A DNA stretch of 64,000 nt from Malus domestica (lineage: Eukaryota > Streptophyta > Magnoliopsida > Rosales > Rosaceae). Where the stretch lies: NCBI RefSeq assembly GCF_042453785.1, contig NC_091673.1, forward strand, positions 11,813,501 to 11,877,500. The letters run 5' to 3'. The notes beneath the pieces are model-generated. The model made no database searches. It was given only the letters and a program-made list of their open reading frames with translations, and was not told the DNA's origin. Of the stretch, positions 24,312 to 37,347 are shown piece after piece (position 1 is the stretch's first letter; every line of letters begins with the position of its first letter). The position numbers were made by a program, and so were the translations under genes.

Positions 24312-27300
24312 GTTGGTATCAGAGCATGGTTGCAATTTTGGACATCTTGAGAAGTTTATAGTGAATTCTGTCAGAACTACACCGCCTCGTAGCAAACCAC
24401 GTAGTTAGAGGAATTTAGTCTCCCTGATTTAGCGGTTTGGGGGAAACTATTATTATGGTGATTCAGTATATTATCAAAATAGACATTTTAAGACGGGTTA
24501 TGAGTTGAATTTGAATCACCTTATGAAATGATGAACCTGAAGGAGCGAAGTAACGGTTTAACCATTTGGAAAAGATGTTTCGGATTATGCAAGTCAAAGG
24601 AATCTTCCTTCTGACAAGGGGTCGAGATGACTACCTGGTTTGAGTTATGAACGTGTATCCTGATGGAAGCAGGAGTATTAATTGTTGTCACCGGAGGAAC
24701 AGCCGATTTAAAATTGTTTAAGGACTTGTTTAAGGAAAAGTTTATCCCTCCGGCATTTATCGATGGTAGTAAACAAGAGTTTACAAATATGAGACAAGGA
24801 AGGTGATGATCGAGGGATATTATAGAAAGTTTTCAGACTTGCCTTGTTCCATCCAGATATTGTTGTTATTGGTGGAGGTGTTATGTTGTTTTAAGCTGGG
24901 TGGCAAAAAGGGAAGTGGTATTTTGGGTGACCACTATCCATTATACTTCTTACCAGGAATATACGAGATGCTGTTGAGTCTTGAGGACTCTGAGAACATG
25001 ATCAACAAGAATAAAGAAGAATAAGAAATGAATGGGAATTAAAAGAAGACGATAAAGTTAATGATTCGTCATATCAAGGAGATAGAAAGATTCAGAGCTT
25101 CGAAAGAAGTGAAGCTAAAGTTAATTCTTCCAGCTGAGTTTTTAATGTCGCTGGTCAGAATAAAAGTGATGGATATACTGGTAATCCCAGATATTTGAGA
25201 CAAGGTGTTTCGAGTAAAGGAAATGTACCTTGTGCAGCAGGTACAAAAATTAACACTTTGGGAAGTGTGGAATTAATGAATGTGTTTATGTGAACAGAGG
25301 GGACACAGAATTGTGAATCGTCCCTAAAATCAGTTGTACCCAACAGTTTTCTATGACATCGTAGTATCGATTCAGCAGGTTTATGGACTTAGTAGTTTGG
25401 TCGGATTGACCGTGAGTACAGAGAGATTTGATGAGTTATATGTTCAGCTGTACAGACCATGAGAAGTGGATTCGATTGACACATGAGAAATTGGTGAGTT
25501 AGAGGCTCGGCCGTACCGACCACGCGGAGTGGATCCGGCCGACGTATTATTGAGATAAGAGTTGAATCAGCCGTATTGGTCATTCTAGTTGACTTCGGCT
25601 GATATATTTCTTATTATGTATGATATTACCTAGAGAATGGTAAATAAATGTAGTTGAGACGAGTGTATGTATTTTGCATTGAGTGACAAAATAGTAATGT
25701 TATATCTTTGTGAGTGGTTGCCTACTTATCGAGACAACGATGATTTATCAGTATTGCGGGCTGCAGACCGTAATATTAATAACTCATTCGTGGATTCGTT
25801 AAGCAAGCAAACCGGTAGGTTATTTTATGTTAGTGTTGTACTTACTTAGAATGTTCAGTAATAATAAAGTATGTATTGGGTCAATTAATTTTATTCCATT
25901 AGAGTGATTGTTTATAGTTGTGACTAGATGGAATGTTACGGGAAACCAGTTACTTTCCATCGATCTGGATGACCAGAGATTACTTTTGTAAGTATGCAAA
26001 GTGGATTGAGTCAGGCCGTTATTTATGCTGTGAGAGCAAAGAGATTGTTTTCGAAAGGCTGTCAAAAAAATACTTAGCTCATGTAGTGTTAAATGATGTT
26101 GTTTGGAGTAGTGTGAATAATGTCGAAAGGGTTAGACTTTTCTTGATGTCTTCCCTGAAAGTATACCTGGATTGTCTTCAGGCAGAGATATGAGGTTCAT
26201 TATTGATTTGTTGCCAGGTATAAATTTATATTGGAAATTGGTTCATGATGAGTTAAGGGAATTGGAAATTCAGTTGAAAGAATTGGTTGACAAAAGTTTC
26301 ATTCAACCTAGTACAATACTTTTGAGGAGCCCCAGTTTGTTGATGAGAAAGAAAATGGATCCTGAGACTGTTCATTGATTATAGACAATGGAGTCGGGTA
26401 ACGATTGAGAACCGTTATCCATGGTAATGTACTGATGTTTATTTAACCAGCTTAGAAGTAATTGCGAAGATTCAAAGATTGAATTGAGATCTGGTTACTA
26501 CCAATTGAATATTATAAGTGACGTTGATCATAAGATGGTTTTCTGGACTTGTTATAGTCTTTATGAAGTTTGGTGATGCTATGTGGATACTCATGCTGTT
26601 TTATGAGTTGATGGATGAAGTATTCCAATAATGCCTTGATAGATTGATATCATTTTCATTGAAGATATGCTGGTATACTCTAAGCCTAGAGCAGAGCATG
26701 TTAGATATTTTAAGTTGATGTTACAAAGATTGAGAGAACGTTGGTTGTATGCTAAGTAGCAAATGCTAAAGTTAGATGAATCAAGTGGCATTCTAAGATT
26801 TGTTATATCTGTTTAAGGTATTCAAGTGAATCCTTAAAAGATAGCAGAAATTGAGAATTTGGAACAACCACGAGTCGTAATTGAGATTTGGAATTTCTTA
26901 GCTTACCAGGCTATCTTGGATGGTTGTGAAAGATTTTTCAGTCATTGCTTTGTCATTGACGAGACGGTTGAGAAAAGAGGTTATGTATGAGTGGGAAGGA
27001 AATTGTGAGCAAAGGATTCAACAACTGAAGTATTTCCTCACTCATGCACGTATTTTGGTATTCCCAGAGAATAGTGGTAATCATAAATTTTTAGTGATGT
27101 TTCTTGAATGGTATTGGAGGCATGTTGATGCAAATGTTAGGGTGATTGCATACGTTTCACGATAAATGGAATCTCATAAGATGAATTACCCTACTGGTGA
27201 TTTGGAAGTCACGATTACCATTCTTGCTGTGAAGTTATGGAGACATTATATTTTAGTGGGAATGCAAGATTTTTTTTTACGAATCCAAAAAGTCTTCAAT

Positions 27301-28149
27301 ATCCATTACTCGGAAGGATTTTGATATGAGGCAGCGAAAATGAATTGTATTGCTTAATGAACATGATTGTACGATCAGGGGGATCATAAAGTTTGTTCTA
27401 GCTGAAGCACTTGGTGAGAAGACTACAGTAAGATTAATGTCTGGCACGTTTGCCAAGAGTATCATCTTGTGGATTGAAAACCAACGAAAAAAAAAAAAAA
27501 AAATTAAGAATGGAAGATCGAGAAGAAGTTATACTTGTTAAGTAACAAGTTAGTACATTTACTCCAGTGTTGAGTAACAACCTTTCCCAGACAGTGCAAC
27601 ACTACTTATTTGTTTTATGGAAAAGAGAATTGGATTACGGAACTGCTAAGTTTCTTAAGTATGTTGGTTGTGCAGTTTCCGAAGTAACGCCATAAGGACC
27701 ATGAAATGTGTCACGTGAGTCGGTTTTTGATGACTTGTGAATGGAATGTTTCTGGGTAGAGAAAGATTCGATCAAAAATGAGTTTTAGTAGACCCTGAGA
27801 CTATGGATGAGTCTCCTCAAAGTATTCATGTGATTAAGTTAACCTAAAAGTAACCAGGAATGACAAAAGAGATCAAGAGATGGATATGCCACTAATCGAG
27901 TATATAAGGTAAATGGTTTTATATTTTCGAAGTGTTCACCATTGAAAAGTATAATATGGAGTGGAAAAAGAAGGTCCTGAGAATTAAGATAGAGTAAATG
28001 GTAAAAGTTTTGTGAAGGAAATCATTCAGTGGAAGAAAATTACGTGGGAGAAAGAGAATCGGATAAGAGAGATTTACCGAGGTTGGTATGAGTAGATGTT
28101 TGGATTGGTTGTGGAATTTCGGGGACGAAATTCTATAAGGAGGGAAGAT

Positions 28150-30845
28150 TGTCACAGCCCGTTCCGGAATTTTTAATTCCGAGGATGTGAAATTACGAAA
28201 ATGCCCCTAATACGTGGCTAAGGTATAATTTTTACGTTCGTTATATCTAAGCTCTTAAAATTTGGTAAGTAGAGTGGAGACTTAGATTTAAATTTAGGTT
28301 AGAATTTTGTAGTTGGGGATTGGGTAGGATCCCACACCCCTCAATTCTCTCCCTCTTTCCCGTACCCTGTCTCTCTCTCTCAGTTCACTCTCTCTCTTCC
28401 CTCACGACTCTCTCTCACTCTCAGTTCTCTCTCTTCCTCTCCGACGCTCAACCTCACCCAAAACCACCTAAAACATAAACAAACGTCCAAGATAAGACCA
28501 CATTTGGACTCCTGGAACTTCCACGATCACGTAGACACCAATTTCAGGTAAGTTTTACTTCGGAAAACCTAGATTCTAAACTCCCCGTGGAAGAGCACTG
28601 TTCATGATCTTCTAAATGACTACGTTTTAGGCTAAAACAAGATCACAGCGAGCTTAGTGAGGTCCCAAGGAAGCTCGGAGTGCTTCGTTGGAAGTTTTTG
28701 GACGTAAGAACACGGAGATCGACAAGCTCAAAGTTTGGCCGGAGCTTTCGAGGCGTTTTCCGGCGAATCCCCGGCGAGTTAGGCGTCGAGGTAGGTATCA
28801 ATCTCTTCGTCTCGTCAAGTACTACAACTTTCCTTTTTGTTTCACTCAATTTCGTTGAGTATTGAAGAAGTTATACTCATTTGAAAAATACCCAGTTTCC
28901 GGCGACCTCCGAGGCTTTCGAGGAAGTTTCCGGCCAAACTACGGCGAACTAGGTGTTGGGAAAGGTACCATTCTCTTTGTCTCTTCAAGGGCTACAACTT
29001 TCGTTTTTGAATCACTTGATTTCGTTGAGAAATGACAAAGTTATGGCAATTTGAAAAACTGCCCAGAAAACGGCCGCCGGAAAAACCAGTCCGGCGACCC
29101 AAGGAAGAAGAAGGTGCTACAGTAAAAATAAAAAATAAAAATAAAATTATTTTAAAAATATGTCGACGTCCGTGACGTCGAGTAGATCACTGTGGTATAT
29201 TCATATACCTAAATTGAACACCGTATGAGAAAGTTATTGAAGATTGTTGGTTAGGTGTTCAAATAACGTTTTATAGTTTTCACATTTAGGTGAAAATGTG
29301 AATTGATGATCCGACCGTTGGATCGTCACCAAACTTTGATACGTTGTAATACGTAATATTTGAGGATTATTGGAACTTACGGATTGGGAATCCGAGTTAC
29401 GGATCTTCCGGAATTGGAATTGTAAGTCCATAATATAAAATGTTAACCGTCACTTAGTTTTGGAAATTGACGGAGATCCGACCGTTGGATGGTAATGAAA
29501 TTTTAGGATGTTGTCCTAGAGGTATAATGTGGACCTCTGGAAGTTATGGATTTAAAATCTGAGTGGCAGATCTTCCGGATCGATCAACGTAGTGACGTAT
29601 TTTATATAAGTTATATATTCTATCGATATGAATTCTGAGGTTGGATTTGATTACTATTCTAGGCGGCGATCGTCGTGACGCCTTGATGTGTGGTGCTAGG
29701 GAGTTGTTGGACGAACTCCAGGTGAGTGGGCAGTTTTGTTTTCCGTATATATATATACTTAACGTTTTCCCAGAAATTGAAAATGCATGAAATTATGTTT
29801 AAAATGAAATGCATATGAGTTATGTGGAAAAACGGGAAGTGAAATACCATGCATAGAATTGATATGAAAAGTATATAGAAATGTGAGTTGAAATGCCATG
29901 CATGAATTAATATATGATGCATATGTATGAATTGGTGCGGTGGACGCACAGGTAAGAATTGATTTATGATGCATATGTATGAAATGGTGCGGTGGACGCA
30001 CAGATGAGTATTTAATTACTGTTATGATGATGATGATATATATTGAGCTCAAATCCTGCACCATGGTTTAGTGCTTATAGTATTCACCGCATCGCACGCT
30101 CGCCTTGGATCCAAGTAGATGCTAGTCGTACAGTCCACGCGGAGTGGGTACGACAGACCAGTCGCGAGAGTGTTAGTGAGATTCCGACTGGTGGGTGACC
30201 TTAGATTATGTGCACAGATGATTTATGAGAAGCACTAGAGCGTAACTTGTGTGCAGAAGGCCGGACGGGTCACAGAGGTGACTCCGGTAGAGTGATAATG
30301 ATAGATTTTGAGCTCTAGGTTCAACCGTATAGGGCTATTAGAGGGCCTACGGTTGATTACTTTCTTGCACCTGATATGATTATGTTGATGCATTCATACC
30401 TTATTACTGTTGAGATGATGTGGCATGGCATAATTAATATGAGAAATGTTGAGATGACATGGCATGGCATGATTGATAAAGAGATAATGTTGAGATAGTA
30501 AAAATGAAGTTTTGAGAATATATATGTATATTTATATTTTACATTTCTGGGAAAGTATACAGGTTTTACGGAGAGGGGTTACAACGTTTTGAGAAATGTT
30601 TGGATTTGGAAAAGAATTGTTTTACTGACCCACTCAATTTTGGTTTTGCGCCCCTCCAGGTTCAGGAATCACAAAGGTGTGGTGACTACGAGGAATTCGA
30701 CGGTGTTCTGACAGATTGGACAAAATTAGGACTCACCTTCGGGTGTATCAATTTAAATTGTATCTTAAAGCTTCCGTACTGTGCAAATGGTTACGTCACT
30801 CTCACGTGACGGCCAGCATGCCCTCCTTCGGGACGGGGTGTGTCA
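28150..30845 (+). repeat. 3' LTR of copy 1
   Basis: Direct repeat partner of 21616-24311, preceded directly by the polypurine tract. Ends in GTGTCA before host TTATTATCCC. Confidence 0.93.
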
Positions 30846-32717
30846 TTATTATCCCATATAAATGTATAAAAATTTTAAAATTTTATTTTATTGGGAAAAA
30901 TTTGATAAATCCCTCAACTAGAACGTGGAAACTGAAAACTGCACCCCCGTTGAGCAAAAAGCTGTTTGATAAATCCTTCCACAAATCTCATTTAAATTCA
31001 AGAATCAGAAAAGAGAAACGTGCACAGAGTCTCCATCTTACGAAATTCCCAATTTCTTCTCAACCAGGTTCACTACATATTATCTGATTACACAAATATA
31101 TTTTTTTATAGCAAATTGTTTATCCGTTCATTGCAGGGGCGCGAGAGAGGATGAAACAGAAAGATAAATTGACAAAGAGTCTTCCTCGGTACAACTTCTC
31201 AACTCTCAATCTTTATCTTTTATTCTCAATTCTCAATCATTTCCTCCTGTCAATCTTAATCTCAGTATTTTTAGTTTGTATCCCTTTAAATTAATTAGTA
31301 TAAATTTTCATTTTTATGTTCCTTTTGCCAATGAGTTTATTTTAATTAATTTAATAAAATTTTCATTTTTGGTTTCTGGGTAAGTGAACGTTTGAAAAAA
31401 TTTAATTGGTATAATCAGTTTTGAAGTTCGTTTGACAGGAAAAATACTGAAAATGTATATTTTGCACCATCCAACTATGAAAGGTTTCAGCCCCCCTTCC
31501 ATTTGTTTTATTGCAAGTAGTATGAAAATTTCTGTTAACTTCATTATTATATACGTACTAATTTATTAGTTAAATAATGGTTACTCATTTTTGCAGAATT
31601 TAAAGAGGGGGGAGGGATTTTAGTTTCACTGTCCATTTTAATATGATGGTTTCCAATTTATATTGATTACTTATGTAATGCAAGGTGGATGTACTCATTA
31701 ATCTTGAGTGACGAAGATATTGCTATCAAGTTTTTAAGGTACACTAATGTGTATTTTTATCTTATTTTTTTTGTGATTTCACAAACCCCTAATTGTGTTG
31801 CACTACTATGTTAACAATTTATGGTTTAATTTTATTAAGGTATTGTATTGGATACAAAATGACACTAATTCCATTAATTGTGTTGCCCTTTGTTTCAAAT
31901 TGCTACCACTCAGAACTTGGAATTATCACAAAGTTTGGTTTACGAATGCTTGGAATAGAGATGGTTTCAGGGAAGAAAAGATATGATGGAGTAATACTTT
32001 GCACAGGCAAGGAAGAGGAGAAACATGTCTTGGTTTGCATGTATGTGGATATTGGTTTCTCCTTTTTAGCTAACATTTTTATTATGTTATGCTTAAAATG
32101 CTTAATATACATTTTTGTGTATTAAGGTTGTCTTTTTGTGCAGTTTATTTACTCAGTTTGATGATAATTTAAATGGTGTATTTATATGTGACTTTTTTGC
32201 TATCATTTGGACATAAAGTTTCAATTTTGTGGCATTTGTGATATGGGAGATCGATCGTGAACATCATGTTTAGCTTAATTTCGTTTATGTGCTTCTCTCT
32301 TTTAGAGGCTTGCAATATCTTAATTTAAATCTAATGGTGCAAAAGTTAATACAATTTTTTAGCCTAAAAAAATAAAAAAATAAATGAAAGAATGTCTCTT
32401 GACAAGTCCAAATTTTATAATTAAACAATGTACGTTGCACTTAGCACATTGTAATTATAACAATGTCTTTATGCATGAGTGAATGTAAAAAGAAAAAATG
32501 ACTCTAGATGCCGCGCGTAGCGTGTCGTGATGTAAAAAAAAACCTTTCACACGCGCATAAGCGCGTGCAGAAAGGCTAGTTCTTGTTAAAATTTCGGCAC
32601 ATGTTTTACTATTTAACAAAAAATTAACGATGTTAAGTTATATCTTAAAGCTTAACGAATAAAATAATAATTCCCTAAAATTTTCATGTTTATTTAACCC
32701 ATTACTTTAACCGACCA

Positions 32718-32749
<32 letters not shown>

Positions 32750-32757
32750 CTCTCTCT
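32718..32757. repeat. CT-rich microsatellite
   Basis: A run of CT dinucleotides with two TTT interruptions near its end. Intergenic, about 1.1 kb upstream of the chitinase-like gene. Confidence 0.85.
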
Positions 32758-33832
32758 ATGTTTGGGGTCCCGTCATGATATAATTAACCACGGGAAGTCT
32801 TTTCACATTTTTGATCTCCTTAAAAATTGTTTTAATTTTCTTAGAAGTATGTCTGCAAAACCTAACTTGCATGACCCAATAAACTCAAGTTCTTAATTTT
32901 GAGCAATTACAATTAAGAGGTTTCTTTTTGGTGGTACGGAGGAGGAGGAGGTGGCGTACCATCGGCGGTGAATTGGGAGGATAAGGAGGAGGAGATTGCT
33001 CGGTGGTTTTAGAAGGCGAGAGAACATTACGGGATTATTCTTTGTTTCATTATGCTTAATATAGGCTATGGTATTTTAACAGCGTCAATATCTATCAAGT
33101 TTAAGGATACATGTTAAAATTTTAATAAAGAGACAAGGAAAGAGACACAACTTAAGGACAACAGACTCGCATTCGATATCATACAATCGACCTATCAAAT
33201 CATATTTTAAGAAATCGCTACATAAATCCCACCTCTTTTTTCTATACAACAATTTTAGGGAGGAAGATTTAAGTTAAGTCTCCCAATGAACTAGTCACAT
33301 TAAGTATCAAATTCAAATGTATCATTCATATGAGTTGGATCTAAGACACTCAATTATAGTTACAAATAAAAAAAAATTACAATTAGACTGTACTACTAAT
33401 GATAATATCACCTCTTAATTGATTAAACATATAAGTAAAGTGATTTGACATACTCCGAATTTATTTTTCTATTTATTTTTTTCAGATTTTGGGCCACAAA
33501 GATCCAACCAGCAAATTTCCAATTTTAAGGTCCAAAGTGGACTACGCCAAGAGAAGAGCCAGCCAACTCAATAAAAGCCCAACTAAGTTCCAAACCTTTA
33601 CTCCTGAAAACACAGCAAAAGCCCATCTGGATCATAAGTGGCGAGCAAAAGCTGATCGAATGCTCACTGCTTTTTGCTTCCCTTGCACTCAAAAGAAGAA
33701 ATTAATTTGAAGCAAAAACAGAAGGTGGTGGGTGAGCGTTACACATTGACAGTCTCCTTCTAACCTTATTTGTTGCACACTCATTTTCTTTCCTCTTCAC
33801 TCCCCCCAACCATTAATATTCTGAATTCCATG

Positions 33833-33839
33833 TATAAAA
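33833..33839 (+). promoter_or_regulatory. TATA box of the chitinase-like gene
   Basis: TATAAAA lies 59 bases before the start codon in a C/T-rich region without upstream ATG codons between it and the start. This spacing gives a leader of about 25-30 bases, usual for a plant gene. Assignment by position and sequence only. Confidence 0.6.
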
Positions 33840-33897
33840 TCTCATTCCATTTCCCCCTTCATCATCCCACCACACAAAATTAACCAAAGCAAAAAAA

Positions 33898-36076
33898 ATG
33901 GAGAAAAAATGGCTTCTGCTTTTCTCAATGGCAGCTGCAACACTGCTAGCGGTCGACGTTGTGAATGGTCAAGAGGAGTCAGCGGTGAAGCCGTTGGTGA
34001 AGATAGTGAAGGGCAAGAAGGTGTGTGACAAAGGGTGGGAGTGTAAGGGATGGTCTGTTTATTGCTGTAACCAGACAATTTCTGACTACTTCCAAGCTTA
34101 CCAATTTGAGGACCTTTTTTCCAAGCGTAACTCGCCCGTGGCGCACGCCGTAGGGTTCTGGGACTACCACTCTTTCATCACAGCGGCCGCTGAGTACCAG
34201 CCTCATGGATTTGGTACCACAGGTGGCAAGCTCCAGGGGATGAAGGAAGTTACTGCTTTTCTTGGCCATGTTGGCAGTAAAACTTCATGTGAGTTATAAA
34301 AAATTTCTTTCTAGGGTTTTTTTGGGTTGATTTGGTTGGAATTTCTTTAGGATCTCTTTTTCTCTATACCACTAAAGGAGGGCATCAGGCACCAATCTAC
34401 ATGATCTGGTACCAAATTCCAATATACTATATGCGGATCGAGTACTAATTTATAATACTTGATATCGAATATCAACAATCTACTGTATTTGGTACCGAGT
34501 ACCAATCTACAGTATTTTGTACATTGTCGATAAAAGATGATAACGTTAATATATTGGCCAAATATCAACAATCTCAGGTATTGTAGATTGGTGTGCAGTG
34601 CCAAACAATCTTTTCTCATCATTCAAGTATTCAACTAGTACTTGCTTTGAAATGGATTTTATTAGGGTTACGTAAAATTATTTTAGTTTAAAATCCCCAC
34701 AATTGCAATTAGGAAGAGTTGAATAATTTGGAATTTGGGGTTCTATACAACGGAATTGACACCTTAATTTGATCCTAATTAGCTTCTCACAACGCAGGAT
34801 AAAAACTATACAAATCTAGGAATGTTGAGTGTTGTTGCTGGAGTTTATGACTCCAAAATGCTTTTCCTTGAAGTGCTTTTGAAGCTTAGATTTACAAGGA
34901 TTTTATGCAGTCTTATATGTAACGAAACAAAGATGAAGTGATAATAATTTGTTTCAATTTTCAGGTGGCTATGGGGTTGCTACAGGAGGACCAACGGCTT
35001 GGGGTCTATGCTACAACAAGGAAATGAGCCCTAGCCAGTTATACTGTGATGACTACTACAAATACACTTATCCCTGCTCTCCTGGAGCTTCATACCATGG
35101 CCGTGGTGCCTTGCCACTCTATTGGTATAAACAATCCACCTAATTCCCAGATTTTTTTTCATATCCAGAATTTTGAGCTGTTATTAGCACTAAAAAATAG
35201 TCATCGTACGTTCTTTTCTAATGAAAAGAATATGGAATGTATGATAACTACTATGGAGTGTTTAAACAAAGATATGAGTTAGCTTCTTTCGTAGAATCTG
35301 TCATTCTTCGTTCTCGTTCTTGCAAATCATAGTTTGAGACGTACATAAATTATTCATAAAAAACACAAAGAAAAATTACTATACATGTAATTGTAAACTT
35401 GATTGACAAGAGGTTAGGAATGCTATTTCTAGAGGAAGGGATTCAAGTATATTGTTAATAACAATTCTTGACTTTCTAATTTTTAAAATTCAGAACTGTA
35501 CTTCAAAATACTAAAATAGTCATCACACAAACTCTCTTACGGAAAAATTGGAATGGAAAGGTGTCAAACGACTATTTTAACAATTCAGCATCACTTTCTA
35601 CTTTATGATTTTGTTTCAATTTTTGTTTTAGTTTTCATTTACTTTTGGGTGATTTTGAACTTAGGAACTACAACTATGGAGAAACGGGTGAAGCCTTAAA
35701 GGTGGACTTACTAAACCATCCAGAGTACATAGAACAAAATGCAACCCTAGCCTTCCAGGCTGCAATCTGGAGGTGGATGACACCAGTGAAGAAGAAAATC
35801 CCGTCAGCCCACGACGTCTTCGTAGGCAAATGGAAGCCAACCAAGAACGACACTTTGTCCAAAAGGGTTCCTGGCTTTGGCACCACCATGAATGTGCTCT
35901 ACGGGGACCAAGTCTGTGGCCAAGGTGACGTCGACTCCATGAACAACATCATCTCCCATTACCTGTATTACGTTGACAAAGTCGGCGTCGGCCGCGAAGA
36001 GGCTGGCCCTCATGATGTGCTCAGCTGCGCTGAGCAGAAGGCTTTTCAACCTTCATCATCTTCTTCGTCTTCTTAA
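33898..36076 (+). CDS. CTL2: Chitinase-like protein, GH19 fold, probably without catalytic activity
   Basis: Secreted wall protein of the CTL1/POM1-CTL2 group, known in Arabidopsis to be needed for ordered cellulose deposition. Exons 33898-34288, 34965-35124 and 35665-36076, 320 residues (AtCTL1 has about the same). A signal peptide is clear (MEKKWLLLFSMAAATLLAV, ending about residue 24). The GH19 body shows YCCNQTISDYFQ, AVGFWDYHSFITAAAEYQP, GFGTTGG, GYGVATGGPTAWGLCYN, YPCSPGASYHGRGALPLYW, LLNHPEYIEQNATLAFQAA and ISHYLYYVDKVGVGRE. In active GH19 enzymes the segment before TTGG is HETTGG with the catalytic Glu; here it reads FGTTGG, so the acid is missing, as in the CTL family. The tail is a Ser run. 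CTL2 rather than CTL1 is suggested by neighbouring genes, not by residues. Flanked on both sides by transposons, but the gene is intact. Confidence 0.93.
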
Positions 36077-36391
36077 GGTTTTTATTCGATTTGTCTCAAG
36101 TTTATCTTTGTGTGATGTTGCAGTAAGCCCTGCTTTTTATTATTTGGTGCAAATTTTGTGATTTGTGGTTTACAAGTTCTGAATATTATCTGCATCTATG
36201 CAATTTGAATTGTATGAAACTGTGTTATTGTTGTATAATGCATATACTCGAAACTCTTCAATCTTCAATCCCATTTTTGGTTAGAGCCTTGCGCATGTAT
36301 ATATATCTGTGTGTATATATAATTAACACTTACTAGTTCTCATCACACAAATTTGGTTTTGCAATTGTACAAGATTGTTCTACACCCTGGA

Positions 36392-36593
36392 TTTTTATTT
36401 TTATTTTTTATTTTTTGACAAACGATATTATTTACATTAAGTTTTTTGAACAAACGGTATTTTCTACACCATGGAGAAGAGGTGGACTTGACCTTACAAT
36501 GTGGTCCAAATTCTTCTTTGGCGAGAATCGAACCTAATACCTCTCACTTATAAGTGAAGAAGAATATTACTAGATCCTAGTACTAAGTGATTG
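36392..36593 (-). mobile_element. tRNA-derived SINE with 9-bp TSD
   Basis: Read on the minus strand it has a tRNA-like head with A-box region (ACTTAGTACTAGGATCTAG), a B box (GGTTCGATTCTC), a body and an A-rich tail (T-rich on +). CACCCTGGA flanks both ends (36383-36391 and 36594-36602). The tail part ACAAACGATATTATTTACA is present twice, so the tail is duplicated or two copies are joined. It lies about 300 bp beyond the stop codon of the chitinase-like gene. Confidence 0.8.
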
Positions 36594-36661
36594 CACCCTG
36601 GAATTTAAATGCACAAAACATTGATCAAAATAGGCATTTAGGTTTAGGTGCATTGTTTTAC

Positions 36662-36816
36662 AATTTTTTTTTTTGAACAAACGATATTATCTACACTAGG
36701 AGGGTGGGTGAATGGGTTAAGCCTTACACTAGGCTAGCCATACTAATGCGGTTTAAATTCTCTTTTGGTGAGAATCGAGTGAATAAGAATACTACTAAAC
36801 CATAGTACTAAGTGGC
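36662..36816 (-). mobile_element. tRNA-derived SINE, same family, internal loss
   Basis: Same order as the neighbouring element: T-run on +, GAACAAACGATATTATC, body TAAGCCTTACACTAGGC, GAGAATCGA (part of the B box reversed) and ATAGTACTAAGTGGC at the head. About 25 bases around the B box are missing. No clear target-site duplication. Confidence 0.65.
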
Positions 36817-36986
36817 TTCCTACTAGATTGAATTTGAACATGCATAACATTACGGATTAGGTCTATTGATATTCATACTTAATTTTAAGTTAAAGGTCTT
36901 GAATTCGATTTTTATATGCAAGCATTACATATCACCGACACTCACATCTCACATTTATCTACACAATTAGGATATGTCAATGATTT

Positions 36987-37096
36987 TTATTTTTATTTTT
37001 TGGATCAAATGATATATTTAGTTAAATTAACCATCGATAGAGTTTGAACTCATACCATCATACTAGAACTCAATATCTTTCTACCCCTGTAATATT
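36987..37096 (-). mobile_element. Short SINE of a different family, 10-bp TSD
   Basis: A 110-bp insert flanked by TCAATGATTT at 36977-36986 and 37097-37106. On the minus strand it contains a B-box-like GAGTTCAAACTC and ends in an A-rich tail (T-rich on +). It differs from the two SINEs just upstream. Duplication and tail are seen directly; SINE class is inferred. Confidence 0.65.
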
Positions 37097-37347
37097 TCAA
37101 TGATTTCATTTTCTCTTAAAAGATGGTATTAGATGGGTTCGGTATTCGTGAGTGAGGACGGATCAATTTTTTTCACTTAACACAAATAAACAAGACTCTT
37201 GACTTTTAAACCCATTCTCAACTCAGTGACTAACCAATACCATTAAAGACACCTGGACTAATAAAATTATGCCAGGATGTCAGGATCTCAATATTTGGAA
37301 GAGAAGTGCAACTAGACCAGTTATTGAAAATTTGCAATCTTATCGAT

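Larger units (their letters stand above)
21616..30845 (+). mobile_element. Ty3 LTR retrotransposon (chromovirus, Tekay-like), copy 1, coding region broken
   Basis: Long LTRs of 2696 bp each at 21616-24311 and 28150-30845, starting TGTCACAGCCC and ending GGGGTGTGTCA. The internal part is 3.84 kb. A primer-binding site for initiator tRNA-Met (TGGTATCAGAGC) starts three bases after the 5' LTR, and a polypurine tract (AAGGAGGGAAGA) ends just before the 3' LTR. Only scattered Gag, reverse transcriptase, RNase H and C-terminal chromodomain-end similarity remains, in several frames. The coding part is broken many times and shorter than a full element. I saw a single difference between the two LTRs, so insertion is very recent. 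Flanks share TTAT (4 bp; 5 is usual). It can only have moved with proteins from another element. Inserted inside Helitron C. Confidence 0.92.
21338..32579 (+). mobile_element. Helitron-like element C, split by the first LTR element
   Basis: The right end has the Helitron signature: an 18-base hairpin CACGCGC-ATAA-GCGCGTG (32550-32567), eight bases, then CTAG (32576-32579) followed by host T. A matching left end is TCTCTAATATTAGAAAG at 21338, preceded by host A, so the A/T insertion rule holds. The text that follows (CTTTGGTGTC, then ACTGAAAAGCCCC) matches the start of Helitron B at 39224 in wording and spacing. Without the LTR element the Helitron is about 2.0 kb. The body 30900-32500 contains short exon-like stretches with no protein I can name. 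No Rep/helicase is seen, so it is non-autonomous. The right end is firm, the left end less so. Confidence 0.65.
32580..33897. other. Upstream region of the chitinase-like gene
   Basis: Begins at the host T after the Helitron end. A CT-rich microsatellite lies at 32718-32757. The last 200 bases form the promoter and leader of the chitinase-like gene. No other gene is recognised; an open frame at 33489-33710 has no known similarity. Confidence 0.45.

Noticed and set aside
24312-24326. TGGTATCAGAGC as part of a tRNA gene
   Set aside because: It is the primer-binding site beside the LTR; the same word adjoins the LTRs at 45728 and 49686. No tRNA fold surrounds it.
30716-31087. 123-codon open frame crossing the 3' LTR end
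   Set aside because: It starts in the LTR and runs by chance into the Helitron flank; the same LTR half is found elsewhere with other continuations.
36430-36593. A and B boxes as a real tRNA gene
   Set aside because: The head is followed by a SINE body and A-rich tail with flanking duplications; no complete cloverleaf.
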